Assembly: GCF_015040615.1 (NCBI RefSeq)
Contig: NZ_CP060402.1
Location: 3,038,001 to 3,102,000, forward strand
Reading direction: 5' to 3'
DNA: 64,000 nt
Origin: Microbacterium sp. YJN-G
GTDB taxonomy: Bacteria > Actinomycetota > Actinomycetes > Actinomycetales > Microbacteriaceae
The notes under the pieces were generated by a model. That model ran no database searches. It saw only the letters and a list, made by a program, of their open reading frames with translations, and had not been told where the DNA came from. The stretch's first letter is position 1; every line of letters starts with the position of its first letter. The translations under genes were made by a program, and so were the position numbers. Below are positions 34,120 through 42,712 of this stretch, piece by piece.

Positions 34120-35826
34120 GTGACTGTCTCCCCCGACTCCACGCGCGACTCCACGCGCCCGCTCACGCGCCGTTCGCTGCGTGAGCGCACGCGTGCACGC
34201 AACGCGACGCCGCCTGCGGCCGAGGAGACACCGGAGAGCGGCGCGGACGCGGCAACGATTCGTGTCGCAGAGCCGGTTCCCGCCGTGACGGCATCCAGCG
34301 GGGATACTGACGCTGTGAATGTCATCGATCGGACTCCCGAGCCGGTTGAGCCGGACGAGCCGGAGCCCGAGTTCCTGCGCGAGCCCGCGACGGTGCCGGG
34401 CGGCGTGCCCGCGGTGGTGCCCGCGGTGGTGCCGGCGGCTGAGCCGGTCCCCGCGACGAACGCGATGCCCGACGCGGGGCCGGTGCGCGCGTGGGCCGAT
34501 GACAAGCATCCGACGACCGCGCTGACGTGGTTGGACCCGCGGACCATCGGCTCGGATGCCGCCCCCGAGCCGCAGCCGGCACCCGACCTGTTCGCCGGTG
34601 CGCACCTGAGCCGGGGATGGCGACGACCGCGGGCACTCGTCCCGGCGGGGATCCTCACCGCCGTGGGCGTCGCGTACGTGGCATCCACGCTGCTGTGGCC
34701 GCTGAGTGAGGTCGCTCCGGTGGTCACCGCCGAGCAGATCGCGATCGAGCCGGCCCCGGCCGCTACGGCGACGTGGCCGGAGAACGGCAGCGCGGCCGTG
34801 TCCGTGCAGGGCATCGCCCCGCTGTCATCGACCCCGGAACGCGACGAGATCGCGAGCATCACGAAGGTCGCCTCGACGCTGATGGTGCTCGACGCCATGC
34901 CGCTGAAGGTGGGCGAGCAGGGGCCGAGCTTCGAGTTCACGCGGGAGGATTCGCGCGAGTACTGGCGCTACCGGTGGTCCGACCAGTCGGCGCTGGACGT
35001 GCCGGTGGGCGGCAGCCTGACGGAGTACCAGATGCTTCAGGGCGTGCTGCTCGGCTCGGCGAACAACTACATCGACCGGCTCGCGGAGGAGATCTGGGGC
35101 TCGGATCGTGCCTTCGCCGAGGCCGCCGCGACCTGGCTGAGCGACCACGGCATCGAGGGCGTCTCGCTCGTGAACCCGTCCGGTTTCGACCGCGACAACG
35201 TGGCCACTCCCGCCGGGGCCATCCGCCTCGCCGAGGTGGCGATGAAGAATCCGGTGTTCGCCGAGATCGTCGCCACCCGCTCGGCGGAGATCCCCGGCGT
35301 GGGGACGGTCACCAACACGAACAAGATGCTCGACGACGCGGGCGTGGTCGGCGTGAAGACCGGCACACTCTCGCACTGGAACCTGCTCACCGCGAAGGAC
35401 GTCCCGGTCGGCGACACCACCGTGCGCGTATACGCCGCGGTGCTCGGGCAGGACAGCAACGACGACAGGCTCGCCGTGACCAGGCAGCTGCTCGCGGGCG
35501 TCGAGGCGTCGCTTGCCGAGCAGCCGGTGTCGGTGCCGAAGGGCACCGTGGTCGGCCAGGTCGCCACGGTGTGGGGAGACCGCGTCGAGGTCGTGACGGA
35601 TGCCGACACCAAGGTCGTGCTGTGGAACGGCGCTTCGGCGACCGCTGTGACCGAGCTCGATCTCGGTGACCGCACCGCCGCCGGCGCCGAGGTGGGCACA
35701 CTCACCGCGAAGGGCCCCGTCGACACCGCGCAGACGTCGGTCTCGCTCGCCGAGGAGATCTCCGCCCCGAGCCCCTGGTGGCGCCTGACGCACCCCCTCG
35801 AGCTCTTCGGCCTCGACAACGGCTGA
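34120..35826 (+). CDS. D-alanyl-D-alanine carboxypeptidase-like PBP (S11 family)
   Basis: 568 residues. An unusually long, Pro/Glu/Ala-rich cytoplasmic N-terminus (about 1-172, starting with a basic stretch) precedes one membrane anchor (about 175-198). The extracellular S11 domain has the Ser-x-x-Lys motif SITK (about 246), the SxN motif in GSANNYID (about 313) and KTG in GVKTGTLSH (about 413); a beta-rich tail of about 110 residues follows. It should trim pentapeptides of peptidoglycan or be a degenerate relative; all three catalytic motifs are intact. Confidence 0.88.
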   Translation: MTVSPDSTRDSTRPLTRRSLRERTRARNATPPAAEETPESGADAATIRVAEPVPAVTASSGDTDAVNVIDRTPEPVEPDEPEPEFLREPATVPGGVPAVVPAVVPAAEPVPATNAMPDAGPVRAWADDKHPTTALTWLDPRTIGSDAAPEPQPAPDLFAGAHLSRGWRRPRALVPAGILTAVGVAYVASTLLWPLSEVAPVVTAEQIAIEPAPAATATWPENGSAAVSVQGIAPLSSTPERDEIASITKVASTLMVLDAMPLKVGEQGPSFEFTREDSREYWRYRWSDQSALDVPVGGSLTEYQMLQGVLLGSANNYIDRLAEEIWGSDRAFAEAAATWLSDHGIEGVSLVNPSGFDRDNVATPAGAIRLAEVAMKNPVFAEIVATRSAEIPGVGTVTNTNKMLDDAGVVGVKTGTLSHWNLLTAKDVPVGDTTVRVYAAVLGQDSNDDRLAVTRQLLAGVEASLAEQPVSVPKGTVVGQVATVWGDRVEVVTDADTKVVLWNGASATAVTELDLGDRTAAGAEVGTLTAKGPVDTAQTSVSLAEEISAPSPWWRLTHPLELFGLDNG

Positions 35827-35848
35827 CCCCCGCCCTCCCGCCCCCCGC

Positions 35849-35913
35849 GAGAAACCACTTTCGGCGTGAGAAACGCGTCCACGCAGGGTTTCTCATGCGC
35901 GATGTGGTTTCTC
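35849..35913. repeat. Nested palindrome with iterated GAGAAAC word
   Basis: Outer arms GAGAAACCAC (35849-35858) and GTGGTTTCTC (35904-35913); inner arms TGAGAAAC (35867-35874) and GTTTCTCA (35888-35895). GAGAAAC is thus present twice forward and twice inverted, the same construction as at 9461-9546. It lies after the carboxypeptidase stop, between converging genes. Confidence 0.8.
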
Positions 35914-35965
35914 ACGGAGGTGGGGCCGCGGCGGGGGGCGGGGCGGGGCAGCGGGGCGGGAACGC

Positions 35966-36017
35966 GAGACGCCCGCCCCGGGAGGGGGCGGGCGTCTCGG
36001 GAGGGGGCGGGCGTCTC
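35966..36017. terminator. GC hairpin with duplicated right arm
   Basis: GAGACGCCCGCCCC (35966-35979) pairs perfectly with 35985-35998 (14 bp). The right half, a 19-bp block GGGAGGGGGCGGGCGTCTC, is then repeated directly (35999-36017), so the left arm has two alternative partners. It lies 12 nt beyond the stop of the minus-strand ABC exporter gene and probably ends that operon; no T-run follows. Confidence 0.65.
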
Positions 36018-36028
36018 GGGTCGGCGGG

Positions 36029-38326
36029 TCAGGGGCGCTCGGGGTCGGATGCCGTGGACTCGGCCTCCCGCACGGCCTCGGCCAGCTGCACCACGTCCGG
36101 CGCCTCCATCACGTCCTGCAGCGCAGCGGCGTCGGATGCGGCATCCTCGGCCTCGCCGGTGACGATGACCGGGGTCGTGCCGGTGAGTGACTCCTCGGCG
36201 TCGATGTCGGTCGCGGCCTGCTCGAACTGCGACTGGTACAGCCGCCAGTAGGCGCCCTGCTTGGCGATCAGCTCGTCGTGGTCACCCTGCTCCACGATGT
36301 CGCCGTGCTCCATGACCAGGATCAGGTCGGCGTCGCGGATCGTCGAGAGCCGGTGCGCGATCACGAACGAGGTGCGCCCCTCGCGCAGCGCCGCCATGGC
36401 GTGCTGCAGCAGCAGCTCGGTGCGGGTGTCGACCGCACTCGTCGCCTCGTCGAGGATGAGGATCGACGGCTGCGACACGAACGCGCGGGCGATCGTGATC
36501 AGCTGCCGCTCACCGGCCGAGACGTTCGACGCGTCCTCGTCGAGCACCGTGTCGTACCCCTCGGGCAGCGAGTGCACGAAGCGGTCGACATAGGTCGCCT
36601 TCGCTGCGGCGATGATCTCGTCGTCGCTCGCGCTCTCCTGCCCGTAGCGGATGTTGTCGCGGATCGTGCCCGCGAACAGCCACGGGTCCTGCAGCACCAT
36701 GCCGGTGCGCGAACGCAGATCCTCGCGGCTCACCTCGGCGATGTCCTGACCGTCGATCAGGATGCGGCCGGAGTTCAGCTCGTAGAACCGCATGATCAGG
36801 TTCACCAGCGTGGTCTTGCCCGCACCGGTCGGTCCCACGATCGCGACGGTCTGGCCCGGCTCCACCCGGAACGACAGATCCTTGATGAGCGGACGGTCCT
36901 CGCTGTACGAGAAGGCGACGTGCTCGAACTCGATCACTCCACCTGTGGGTCCCTGAGCCTGTCGAAGGGCGGGCGCCTCTTCGGCATCCGCGTCCTGCTC
37001 CTCGGCATCCAGGAAGTCGAACACCCGCTCGGCCGACGCGGTGCCGGACTGCACCACGGCGGCCATGCCGCCCAGCTCGCTGAGCGGCTGGCTGAACTGC
37101 TGCGAGTACTGGATGAACGCCTGCACGTCACCGAGGCGCAGGTTGCCGCCGGCGACCATGAGACCACCGAGCACGGCGATGCCGACGTAGGTGAGGTTTC
37201 CGATGAACATCATGGCGGGCATGATGATGCCCGACAGGAACTGCGCCTTGAAGCTCGCCTGGTACAGCTCCTCGTTCTCGATCTGGAACCGGTCGAGCGC
37301 GTCCTGCTCACGCCCGAAGACCTTCACGAGCGCGTGACCCGAGAACGCTTCCTCGACGCGGGCGTTCAGCCGGCCGACCTTGCGCCACTGGATGCCGAAC
37401 GCCTTCTGCGAGCGCGGACCGATGACGCCGAAGATGACAGCCATGAGCGGCAGCGACACCAGCGCCACCAGGGCGAGCTGCCACGAGATCGAGAACATCA
37501 TGGCGAGCACGCCCACCACCGTCAGCACCGAGGTCAGCGCGCCCGAGAGCGACTGCTGCATGGTCTGGGTGATGTTGTCGATGTCGTTGGTGACCCGCGA
37601 GATCAGCTCACCGCGCTGCACCTTGTCGAAGTACGCCAGCGGCAGCCGGTTGATCTTCGCCTCGACGTCCTCGCGCAGGCGCCACATGGTGCGCACCATG
37701 ATGACGTTGATCACGTAGCCCTGGATCCAGCTGAGCACCGCCGAGACGACGTAGATCGCCAGTACGGCGATGATGATCCAGCGCAGCCTGTCGAAGTCGA
37801 CCCCGGCGCCGACCTGGAAGCTCTCCATGGCTCCGACCATGTTGGCGAAGTCGTCCTGGCCTGCGGCGCGCAGCGCCTCGACGACCTCGGCCTTGCTCAT
37901 CCCCTCGGGGAATCCGGGGAAGTCCCCGAAGCCGGTGCCGAGCACGTGCGAGACGAAGCCCTCGTAGACGACGTTGGTCGCCTCGCCGAGCACCTTCGGT
38001 GCGGCCACGGCCAGCACCACGCCGATCGCACCGAGGAACGACACCAGCACGAACCACACGGCCGAGGGCTTGAGCAGCCCGATCATGCGCTTGAAGCTCG
38101 GACCGAAGTGATCGGCCTTGCCGGGAGCAGGGCCGTCGAACATGCCGCCGCCCTCGAGTCGCGCCTTCTCGGCGAGCTCGTGCTCCTCCCTCTCTGCCTC
38201 GGTCATGTCCTCGACCTGGGGTCCGGCGGCCCTGGCGCGGGCTGCGGCCATGCGCTCACGGCGAGCGGCCTTGCGGTCCACGGTCTGCTGCGTCTCCCAC
38301 TCGTTCGAGTTCTCCGGCGCGGTCAT
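36029..38326 (-). CDS. ABC exporter half-transporter B (membrane + ATPase fusion)
   Basis: 765 residues. Charged cytoplasmic N-terminus (about 1-80), six membrane segments of a type IV exporter (about 90-440), a linker, then the ATPase with Walker A GPTGAGKTT (about 500), VSAGERQLITIARAF signature (about 600) and LILDEATSAVD. A roughly 60-residue acidic tail follows. Heterodimeric multidrug or peptide exporters of the BmrCD/LmrCD kind have this pairing with the upstream gene, which it overlaps by 4 nt. The linker contains APALRQAQGPT, encoded by an interspersed repeat word (36949-36970). Confidence 0.9.
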   Translation of the reverse strand: MTAPENSNEWETQQTVDRKAARRERMAAARARAAGPQVEDMTEAEREEHELAEKARLEGGGMFDGPAPGKADHFGPSFKRMIGLLKPSAVWFVLVSFLGAIGVVLAVAAPKVLGEATNVVYEGFVSHVLGTGFGDFPGFPEGMSKAEVVEALRAAGQDDFANMVGAMESFQVGAGVDFDRLRWIIIAVLAIYVVSAVLSWIQGYVINVIMVRTMWRLREDVEAKINRLPLAYFDKVQRGELISRVTNDIDNITQTMQQSLSGALTSVLTVVGVLAMMFSISWQLALVALVSLPLMAVIFGVIGPRSQKAFGIQWRKVGRLNARVEEAFSGHALVKVFGREQDALDRFQIENEELYQASFKAQFLSGIIMPAMMFIGNLTYVGIAVLGGLMVAGGNLRLGDVQAFIQYSQQFSQPLSELGGMAAVVQSGTASAERVFDFLDAEEQDADAEEAPALRQAQGPTGGVIEFEHVAFSYSEDRPLIKDLSFRVEPGQTVAIVGPTGAGKTTLVNLIMRFYELNSGRILIDGQDIAEVSREDLRSRTGMVLQDPWLFAGTIRDNIRYGQESASDDEIIAAAKATYVDRFVHSLPEGYDTVLDEDASNVSAGERQLITIARAFVSQPSILILDEATSAVDTRTELLLQHAMAALREGRTSFVIAHRLSTIRDADLILVMEHGDIVEQGDHDELIAKQGAYWRLYQSQFEQAATDIDAEESLTGTTPVIVTGEAEDAASDAAALQDVMEAPDVVQLAEAVREAESTASDPERP
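36949..36970. repeat. Interspersed repeat word inside the exporter gene
   Basis: Lower strand CTTCGACAGGCTCAGGGA, a short word I recognise as widely scattered in high-GC genomes, usually between genes. Here it lies in frame inside coding sequence and reads LRQAQGP in the linker between the membrane and ATPase domains. A degenerate copy is at 26493-26515. Confidence 0.7.
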
Positions 38327-40050
38327 GCGTCCACCCCCAGCTGCGACTCGACGATCTCTCGGTAGGTGGCACTGCCGGCGAGCAGCTCGTCATGCGTGCC
38401 GACGCCGACCATGGTGCCGCCCTCGAGGACGACGATGCGGTCGGCATCCGTGATGGTCGAGACGCGCTGCGCGACGACGATCTTCGTGACGTCGGGAAGC
38501 TCGCGCCACAGCGCCTGGCGCAGCCGGGCGTCTGTGGTGAGGTCGAGCGCCGAGAACGAGTCGTCGAAGACCAGGATCCGCGGCTGGTGCACCAGAGCCC
38601 GCGCGATCGCGAGACGCTGACGCTGACCGCCCGACACGTTCGTGCCGCCCTGCGCGATCCGCGAGTTCAGCCCGTCGGGCATCTCCTCGACGAAGTCGCG
38701 GCCCTGGGCGATCTCGAGCGCCTTCCACAGCTCTTCGTCCGTCGCGTCCTCCCGGCCGTAGCGCAGGTTCGACGCCACGGTGCCGGTGAACAGGAACGGA
38801 CGCTGCGGCACCAGGCCGATGCTCGCCCAGAGCGCCTCGACGTCGGCCTCGCGCACATCCGTGCCGCCGACTCTCACCGCCCCGCCCGTCACATCGAACA
38901 GGCGCGGGATCAGCGAGACCAGCGTGGTCTTGCCCGCGCCGGTCGAGCCGACGATGGCGACGGTCTCACCCTGCTCGGCACGGAAGGTGATGCCCGAGAG
39001 CACCGGCGACTCGGCGCCAGGGTAGGTGAACTCGACGTCGTCGAACGCGACGGTGCCGGGGTTCGGGAACTCGGTGACCCCGTTCTCGGGGCGGGTCATC
39101 GACGACTCGGCGTCGAGCACTTCGCCGACGCGCTCGGCCGACACTGCGGCGCGCGGGATCATCATCGCCATGAAGCTCGACATGATCACGCCCATCATGA
39201 TCTGGCCGATGTACTGCATGAACGCGAACAGGGTGCCGACCTCGACCGTGCCCTGGTTCACCTCGATGCCGCCGAACCAGATGACCGCCACGACGGTGAC
39301 GTTCAGGATCAGCATGAACAGCGGGAACAGCAGCACGAACAGCGAGCCGACGTTGCGGCCGACGATCATGATGTCGGTGTTCGCCCCGCGGAACCGCTCC
39401 TCCTCGATGCGCTCGCGCACGAAGGCGCGCACCACGCGCACACCGGTGAGCTGCTCGCGCATGATGCGGTTCACCGAGTCGAGCTTGCCCTGGTAGCTGC
39501 GGAACAGCGGCACCATGCGGCCGATGATGATCCCGGCGGCGATGAGCAGCGCGGGCACCGAGACGGCGATCAGCCAGCTCAGTCCGACGTTGGTCTGCAC
39601 TGCCATGATGATGCCGCCGATCGCGAGCAGCGGCGCGGTGACGAACATGGTCGCGCCCATCATCGCCAGCATCTGCACCTGCTGCACGTCATTCGTGTTG
39701 CGGGTGATGAGCGAGCCGGCGCCGAACTGCGACACCTCGCGCTCGGAGAATCCGCTGACGCGGGAGAACACGTCGGCGCGGATGTCGCGCCCCACCTGCA
39801 TGGCGGCGCGGGCGGCGAAGAAGGTGGCGACGATGGATGCGATGATCTGTCCCAGCGAGATCATCAGCATGAACGAGCCGTGCGACCAGATGTAGTCGAT
39901 GTCGGCCTTGGCGACGCCCTGGTCGATGATGTCGGCGTTCAGGCGTGGCAGGTAGAGCGAGGCCATGGCGCTGGCGAACTGGAACACCAGCACGCCGGCC
40001 AGCAGCCATCGATATTTGGACAGATAACGGAAGAGGATCTTTCCCAGCAC
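38323..40050 (-). CDS. ABC exporter half-transporter A (membrane + ATPase fusion)
   Basis: 575 residues from GTG 40050, with AGGAAG about 8 nt upstream; similarity begins VLGKILFRYLSKYRWLLAGV. Six membrane segments (about 15-290), ATPase with Walker A GSTGAGKTT (about 368), signature NVSGGQRQRLAIARAL, and ILVFDDSFSALD. In the Walker B segment the usual catalytic Glu is replaced by Asp-Ser (FDDS where partner B has LDEA), the pattern of a degenerate, non-hydrolysing site in asymmetric heterodimeric exporters. It is the first gene of the pair. Confidence 0.9.
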   Translation of the reverse strand: MLGKILFRYLSKYRWLLAGVLVFQFASAMASLYLPRLNADIIDQGVAKADIDYIWSHGSFMLMISLGQIIASIVATFFAARAAMQVGRDIRADVFSRVSGFSEREVSQFGAGSLITRNTNDVQQVQMLAMMGATMFVTAPLLAIGGIIMAVQTNVGLSWLIAVSVPALLIAAGIIIGRMVPLFRSYQGKLDSVNRIMREQLTGVRVVRAFVRERIEEERFRGANTDIMIVGRNVGSLFVLLFPLFMLILNVTVVAVIWFGGIEVNQGTVEVGTLFAFMQYIGQIMMGVIMSSFMAMMIPRAAVSAERVGEVLDAESSMTRPENGVTEFPNPGTVAFDDVEFTYPGAESPVLSGITFRAEQGETVAIVGSTGAGKTTLVSLIPRLFDVTGGAVRVGGTDVREADVEALWASIGLVPQRPFLFTGTVASNLRYGREDATDEELWKALEIAQGRDFVEEMPDGLNSRIAQGGTNVSGGQRQRLAIARALVHQPRILVFDDSFSALDLTTDARLRQALWRELPDVTKIVVAQRVSTITDADRIVVLEGGTMVGVGTHDELLAGSATYREIVESQLGVDA

Positions 40051-40245
40051 AGGCGGACTTCCTTGGGATGGGGGAATCGGACCGGATGCGGCCAGATGAC
40101 AGACTGCCACGCTCCACCGACATTCGGATCCCCCTCAGGGATGACCTTCGCTGACAGCGAAAACCGCCCTCGGGCCTGCGCTTTCGCGCCCACGCCCCGA
40201 TCAGGATCCCACCGCGCCCCGGAAGGCCCGGCGAGCAGGCTCAGA

Positions 40246-41439
40246 TCAGCGCACCGAGTCGATTAGCGCCTGCAGACCGGCGACGTGCGCGGCCGGCTGC
40301 CGGTCGCGCGCGTACGCGAGGGCGCCGGCGCGCGGAGCATCCAGCAGCGACCGGTCCGCCTCCACGCGCAGGATGAGCTCGGCCAGGCCCGCGGCGTCCG
40401 GTGTCGGCGTGCCGATCGCGGCATCCCCGAACTCGGTCGCCAGCACCGGGTCGCTGACGATCACCGGCCGTCCGTGCGCGAACGCCTCCAGCGCCACCAT
40501 CGGCTGGTTGTCGAACCCGAGCGAGGTGATCAGCGCGGCATCCGCGGCATCCATCAGCTCTCCCACCCGCTCACCGGCCACCGCGCCGTGGAAGGTGACG
40601 CCGGGCACCGGGCGGTGCGCGCCGCCCGCGACGTCGAGATGCACGCGGTCGGGGCCGATCCGGTCGACGACGATCCGCATGGCGTCGAGGGCGACCTCGA
40701 GCCGCTTCTCGGGGGCGAACCGCGCCACCCACAGCAGCTGCACCGCCCCGCCCACGGACGGGTCGGTCGCGCGCAGTGGCTGCGCCACGTTCGAGAACGC
40801 CTCGACGCGGCCGGCTCCGGCCGCGCGCAGCGCCTCGGCCTGATGCCGCGACGGCGAGAGCACGATCCCCGAGCGCTGGGCGACCCGCAGGGTCATGGTG
40901 CGCAGGGCGTTGTTGAGCGGGTGGCTGCCGGTGAAGCGGTCGCCCTCGCGGATGCCGGTCAGGGAGCGGTGCACGCCCGTGACGACGGGGGCGAACGCGG
41001 CGAGCGCGAGCGGCGCCCGCCAGAAGAAGGTGTGCACGGTGTGCAGCGTGGGCACGTTCAGGCGCCGGCCGACCTCGAGGGCGGCCGCGGCGAGCGCGAA
41101 CTCGGAGTGCACGATGATCGCCCCGACCCGGTGCCGGCGGATGGTCGCGGCGACCAGCGGCTCCAGGTCGTGCGCGCGACCCAGCAGGGGCAGATCGAGC
41201 ACGGGGATGGTGCCCCGCCGGGGCGGGGCGACGGTGACGATCGGATGCCGTTCGGCATCCGCATCCGTCGCACTGGTCGCCAGCACGTCGGCGTCGGGGG
41301 CGAGCACCACGACCCGCACGCCCTCGCCGGCCAGCGCCTCGGCTTGACGCAGGAATGCGGTCTGGGCGCCGCCCAGGTACCTCAGCGAGTAGTCGCACAC
41401 CAAGAGCACGGCGGGCGCGGCGGCATCCTCTTCTCGCAT
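40246..41439 (-). CDS. Glycosyltransferase, GT4-like
   Basis: 397 residues, GT-B fold. N-terminal acceptor domain starts VLLVCDYSLRYLGGAQTAFLRQAEAL (Gly-Gly-x2-F loop); HSEFALAAAALEVGRRLNVPTLHTVHTFFW follows. C-terminal donor domain: LLWVARFAPEKRLEVALDAM, and the GT4 Glu motif region SLGFDNQPMVALEAFAHGRPVIVSDP. It should transfer a sugar from a nucleotide donor to a lipid or polysaccharide. It starts 7 nt behind TAGACT (41447-41452), so its own leaderless promoter is likely. No other glycan genes adjoin. Confidence 0.87.
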   Translation of the reverse strand: MREEDAAAPAVLLVCDYSLRYLGGAQTAFLRQAEALAGEGVRVVVLAPDADVLATSATDADAERHPIVTVAPPRRGTIPVLDLPLLGRAHDLEPLVAATIRRHRVGAIIVHSEFALAAAALEVGRRLNVPTLHTVHTFFWRAPLALAAFAPVVTGVHRSLTGIREGDRFTGSHPLNNALRTMTLRVAQRSGIVLSPSRHQAEALRAAGAGRVEAFSNVAQPLRATDPSVGGAVQLLWVARFAPEKRLEVALDAMRIVVDRIGPDRVHLDVAGGAHRPVPGVTFHGAVAGERVGELMDAADAALITSLGFDNQPMVALEAFAHGRPVIVSDPVLATEFGDAAIGTPTPDAAGLAELILRVEADRSLLDAPRAGALAYARDRQPAAHVAGLQALIDSVR

Positions 41440-41446
41440 GCCTGCG

Positions 41447-41452
41447 AGTCTA
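41447..41452 (-). promoter_or_regulatory. -10 box (TAGACT), leaderless promoter
   Basis: Lower strand: TAGACT, 7 nt, ATG 41439, without a ribosome binding site between. Confidence 0.45.
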
Positions 41453-41523
41453 TGCGGGCCGCCCGTGCGCACCCTGCGACCGGCGCCCGGGCGGGCGCCC
41501 GGACCGGTCCCCGATCCCGCACG

Positions 41524-42579
41524 TCAGAACAGCGGCACCTCGGGCACGAACGCGCGGGCCGGGGCGCCGGCGTCGCCGGGCAGCTCGGCGATCGTGGCGG
41601 GGTTCCACTTCGGCTGGCGGTCCTTGTCGATCAGCTGGGCGCGGATGCCCTCGACCATGTCGGGATGCGTGCCGAACCACATGACGCGGCGGTACTCGCC
41701 CTCCAGCGCCTCGCGCACGCTGCGCATCTCGCGCGCCTCGCGCACCGCGTCGAGGGTGACGGCCAGTCCGGTGGGGGCCAGCTCTTCGAGCACGGCCAGC
41801 GTCGCGGCGGCATCCGGAGCCTCGGATGCTCGCAGCCGATCGGCGATCTCGCCGACGGTCGACGCAGAGAAGACCTCGTCGACCCACGTACGCGCCTCGA
41901 GCAGCGGCGATGGGTCGGCGGTCTCGTCGAACAGCAGCACGAGCTCGTTCGGGGTGCCGGGGTCGGCCCGCCAGGCCAGCGCCTCGCGCAACCCGTCGAG
42001 CCGGTCGGAGGGCACGAAGTGGTCGGCGAATCCGAGGTGCACGGCATCCGCTCCGGTCATGGTCCGCCCGGTCAGGCCGAGGTACTCCCCCAGCCGCCCG
42101 GGTGCACGGCCCAGCAGCCAGGTGCCGCCGACGTCGGGCGTGAAGCCGATGCGGGTCTCGGGCATGGCGAGCTTGGAGCGCTCGGTGACGATGCGCACCG
42201 AGGCGTGCCCTGCCAGGCCGATGCCACCGCCCATCGTGATCCCGTCGGCGAAGGCCACCACGGGCTTCGGGTACTCGGCGATGAGCGCGTTCATCGCGTA
42301 CTCGGCCCGGAAGAACTCGGCGATGTCGCCGGGATGCCCGGTCACGAGCTGCTCGTACAGCGCCCTGACGTCGCCGCCCGCGCACAGTCCGCGCTCCCCC
42401 TTGCCGTCGATGAGGATCGTCTGGATGTCGCTGTCGTCGACCCAGGCCTTGAGCGCAGCGGTGATCTGCGTGATCATGTCGAGATCGAGGGCGTTGATCG
42501 CCCGCGGACGGTTCAGCGTGATGCGTCCGAGCGAGTTCTCGGCGCGGACGAGGACGGTGGCAGCTTCGGCATCGGTCAC
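41524..42579 (-). CDS. Enoyl-CoA hydratase/isomerase family, 3-hydroxyisobutyryl-CoA hydrolase-like
   Basis: 351 residues, crotonase fold. GRITLNRPRAINALDLDMI at about 18, the oxyanion-hole segment ERGLCAGGDVRALYEQL, and YPKPVVAFADGITMGGGIGLAGHASVRI are followed by MPETRIGFTPDVGGTWLLGRAPG. The length and the CAGGD variant fit 3-hydroxyisobutyryl-CoA hydrolase of valine breakdown rather than short enoyl-CoA hydratases. GTG 42579 is supported by TAGCCT 7 nt upstream. Confidence 0.87.
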   Translation of the reverse strand: MTDAEAATVLVRAENSLGRITLNRPRAINALDLDMITQITAALKAWVDDSDIQTILIDGKGERGLCAGGDVRALYEQLVTGHPGDIAEFFRAEYAMNALIAEYPKPVVAFADGITMGGGIGLAGHASVRIVTERSKLAMPETRIGFTPDVGGTWLLGRAPGRLGEYLGLTGRTMTGADAVHLGFADHFVPSDRLDGLREALAWRADPGTPNELVLLFDETADPSPLLEARTWVDEVFSASTVGEIADRLRASEAPDAAATLAVLEELAPTGLAVTLDAVREAREMRSVREALEGEYRRVMWFGTHPDMVEGIRAQLIDKDRQPKWNPATIAELPGDAGAPARAFVPEVPLF

Positions 42580-42586
42580 GTCCGCC

Positions 42587-42592
42587 AGGCTA
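42587..42592 (-). promoter_or_regulatory. -10 box (TAGCCT), leaderless promoter
   Basis: Lower strand: TAGCCT, GGCGGAC, GTG 42579. This decides the start, since the open frame runs on upstream. Confidence 0.45.
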
Positions 42593-42712
42593 CTCCGCTT
42601 CGCGTTTCGCCCCGATTCGGGCCCCGGGATGACTCTTTCCGGCAGGTGAAGCCGGGATTTCAGGCATTTTCCGGGAAGATGGGATGAATTGCCCCGAACA
42701 GGAGAGGTCGCC

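Noticed and set aside
36278..38365. 695-codon plus-strand frame opposite the ABC exporter gene
   Set aside because: Shadow of the exporter's third-position GC; no recognisable protein signature.
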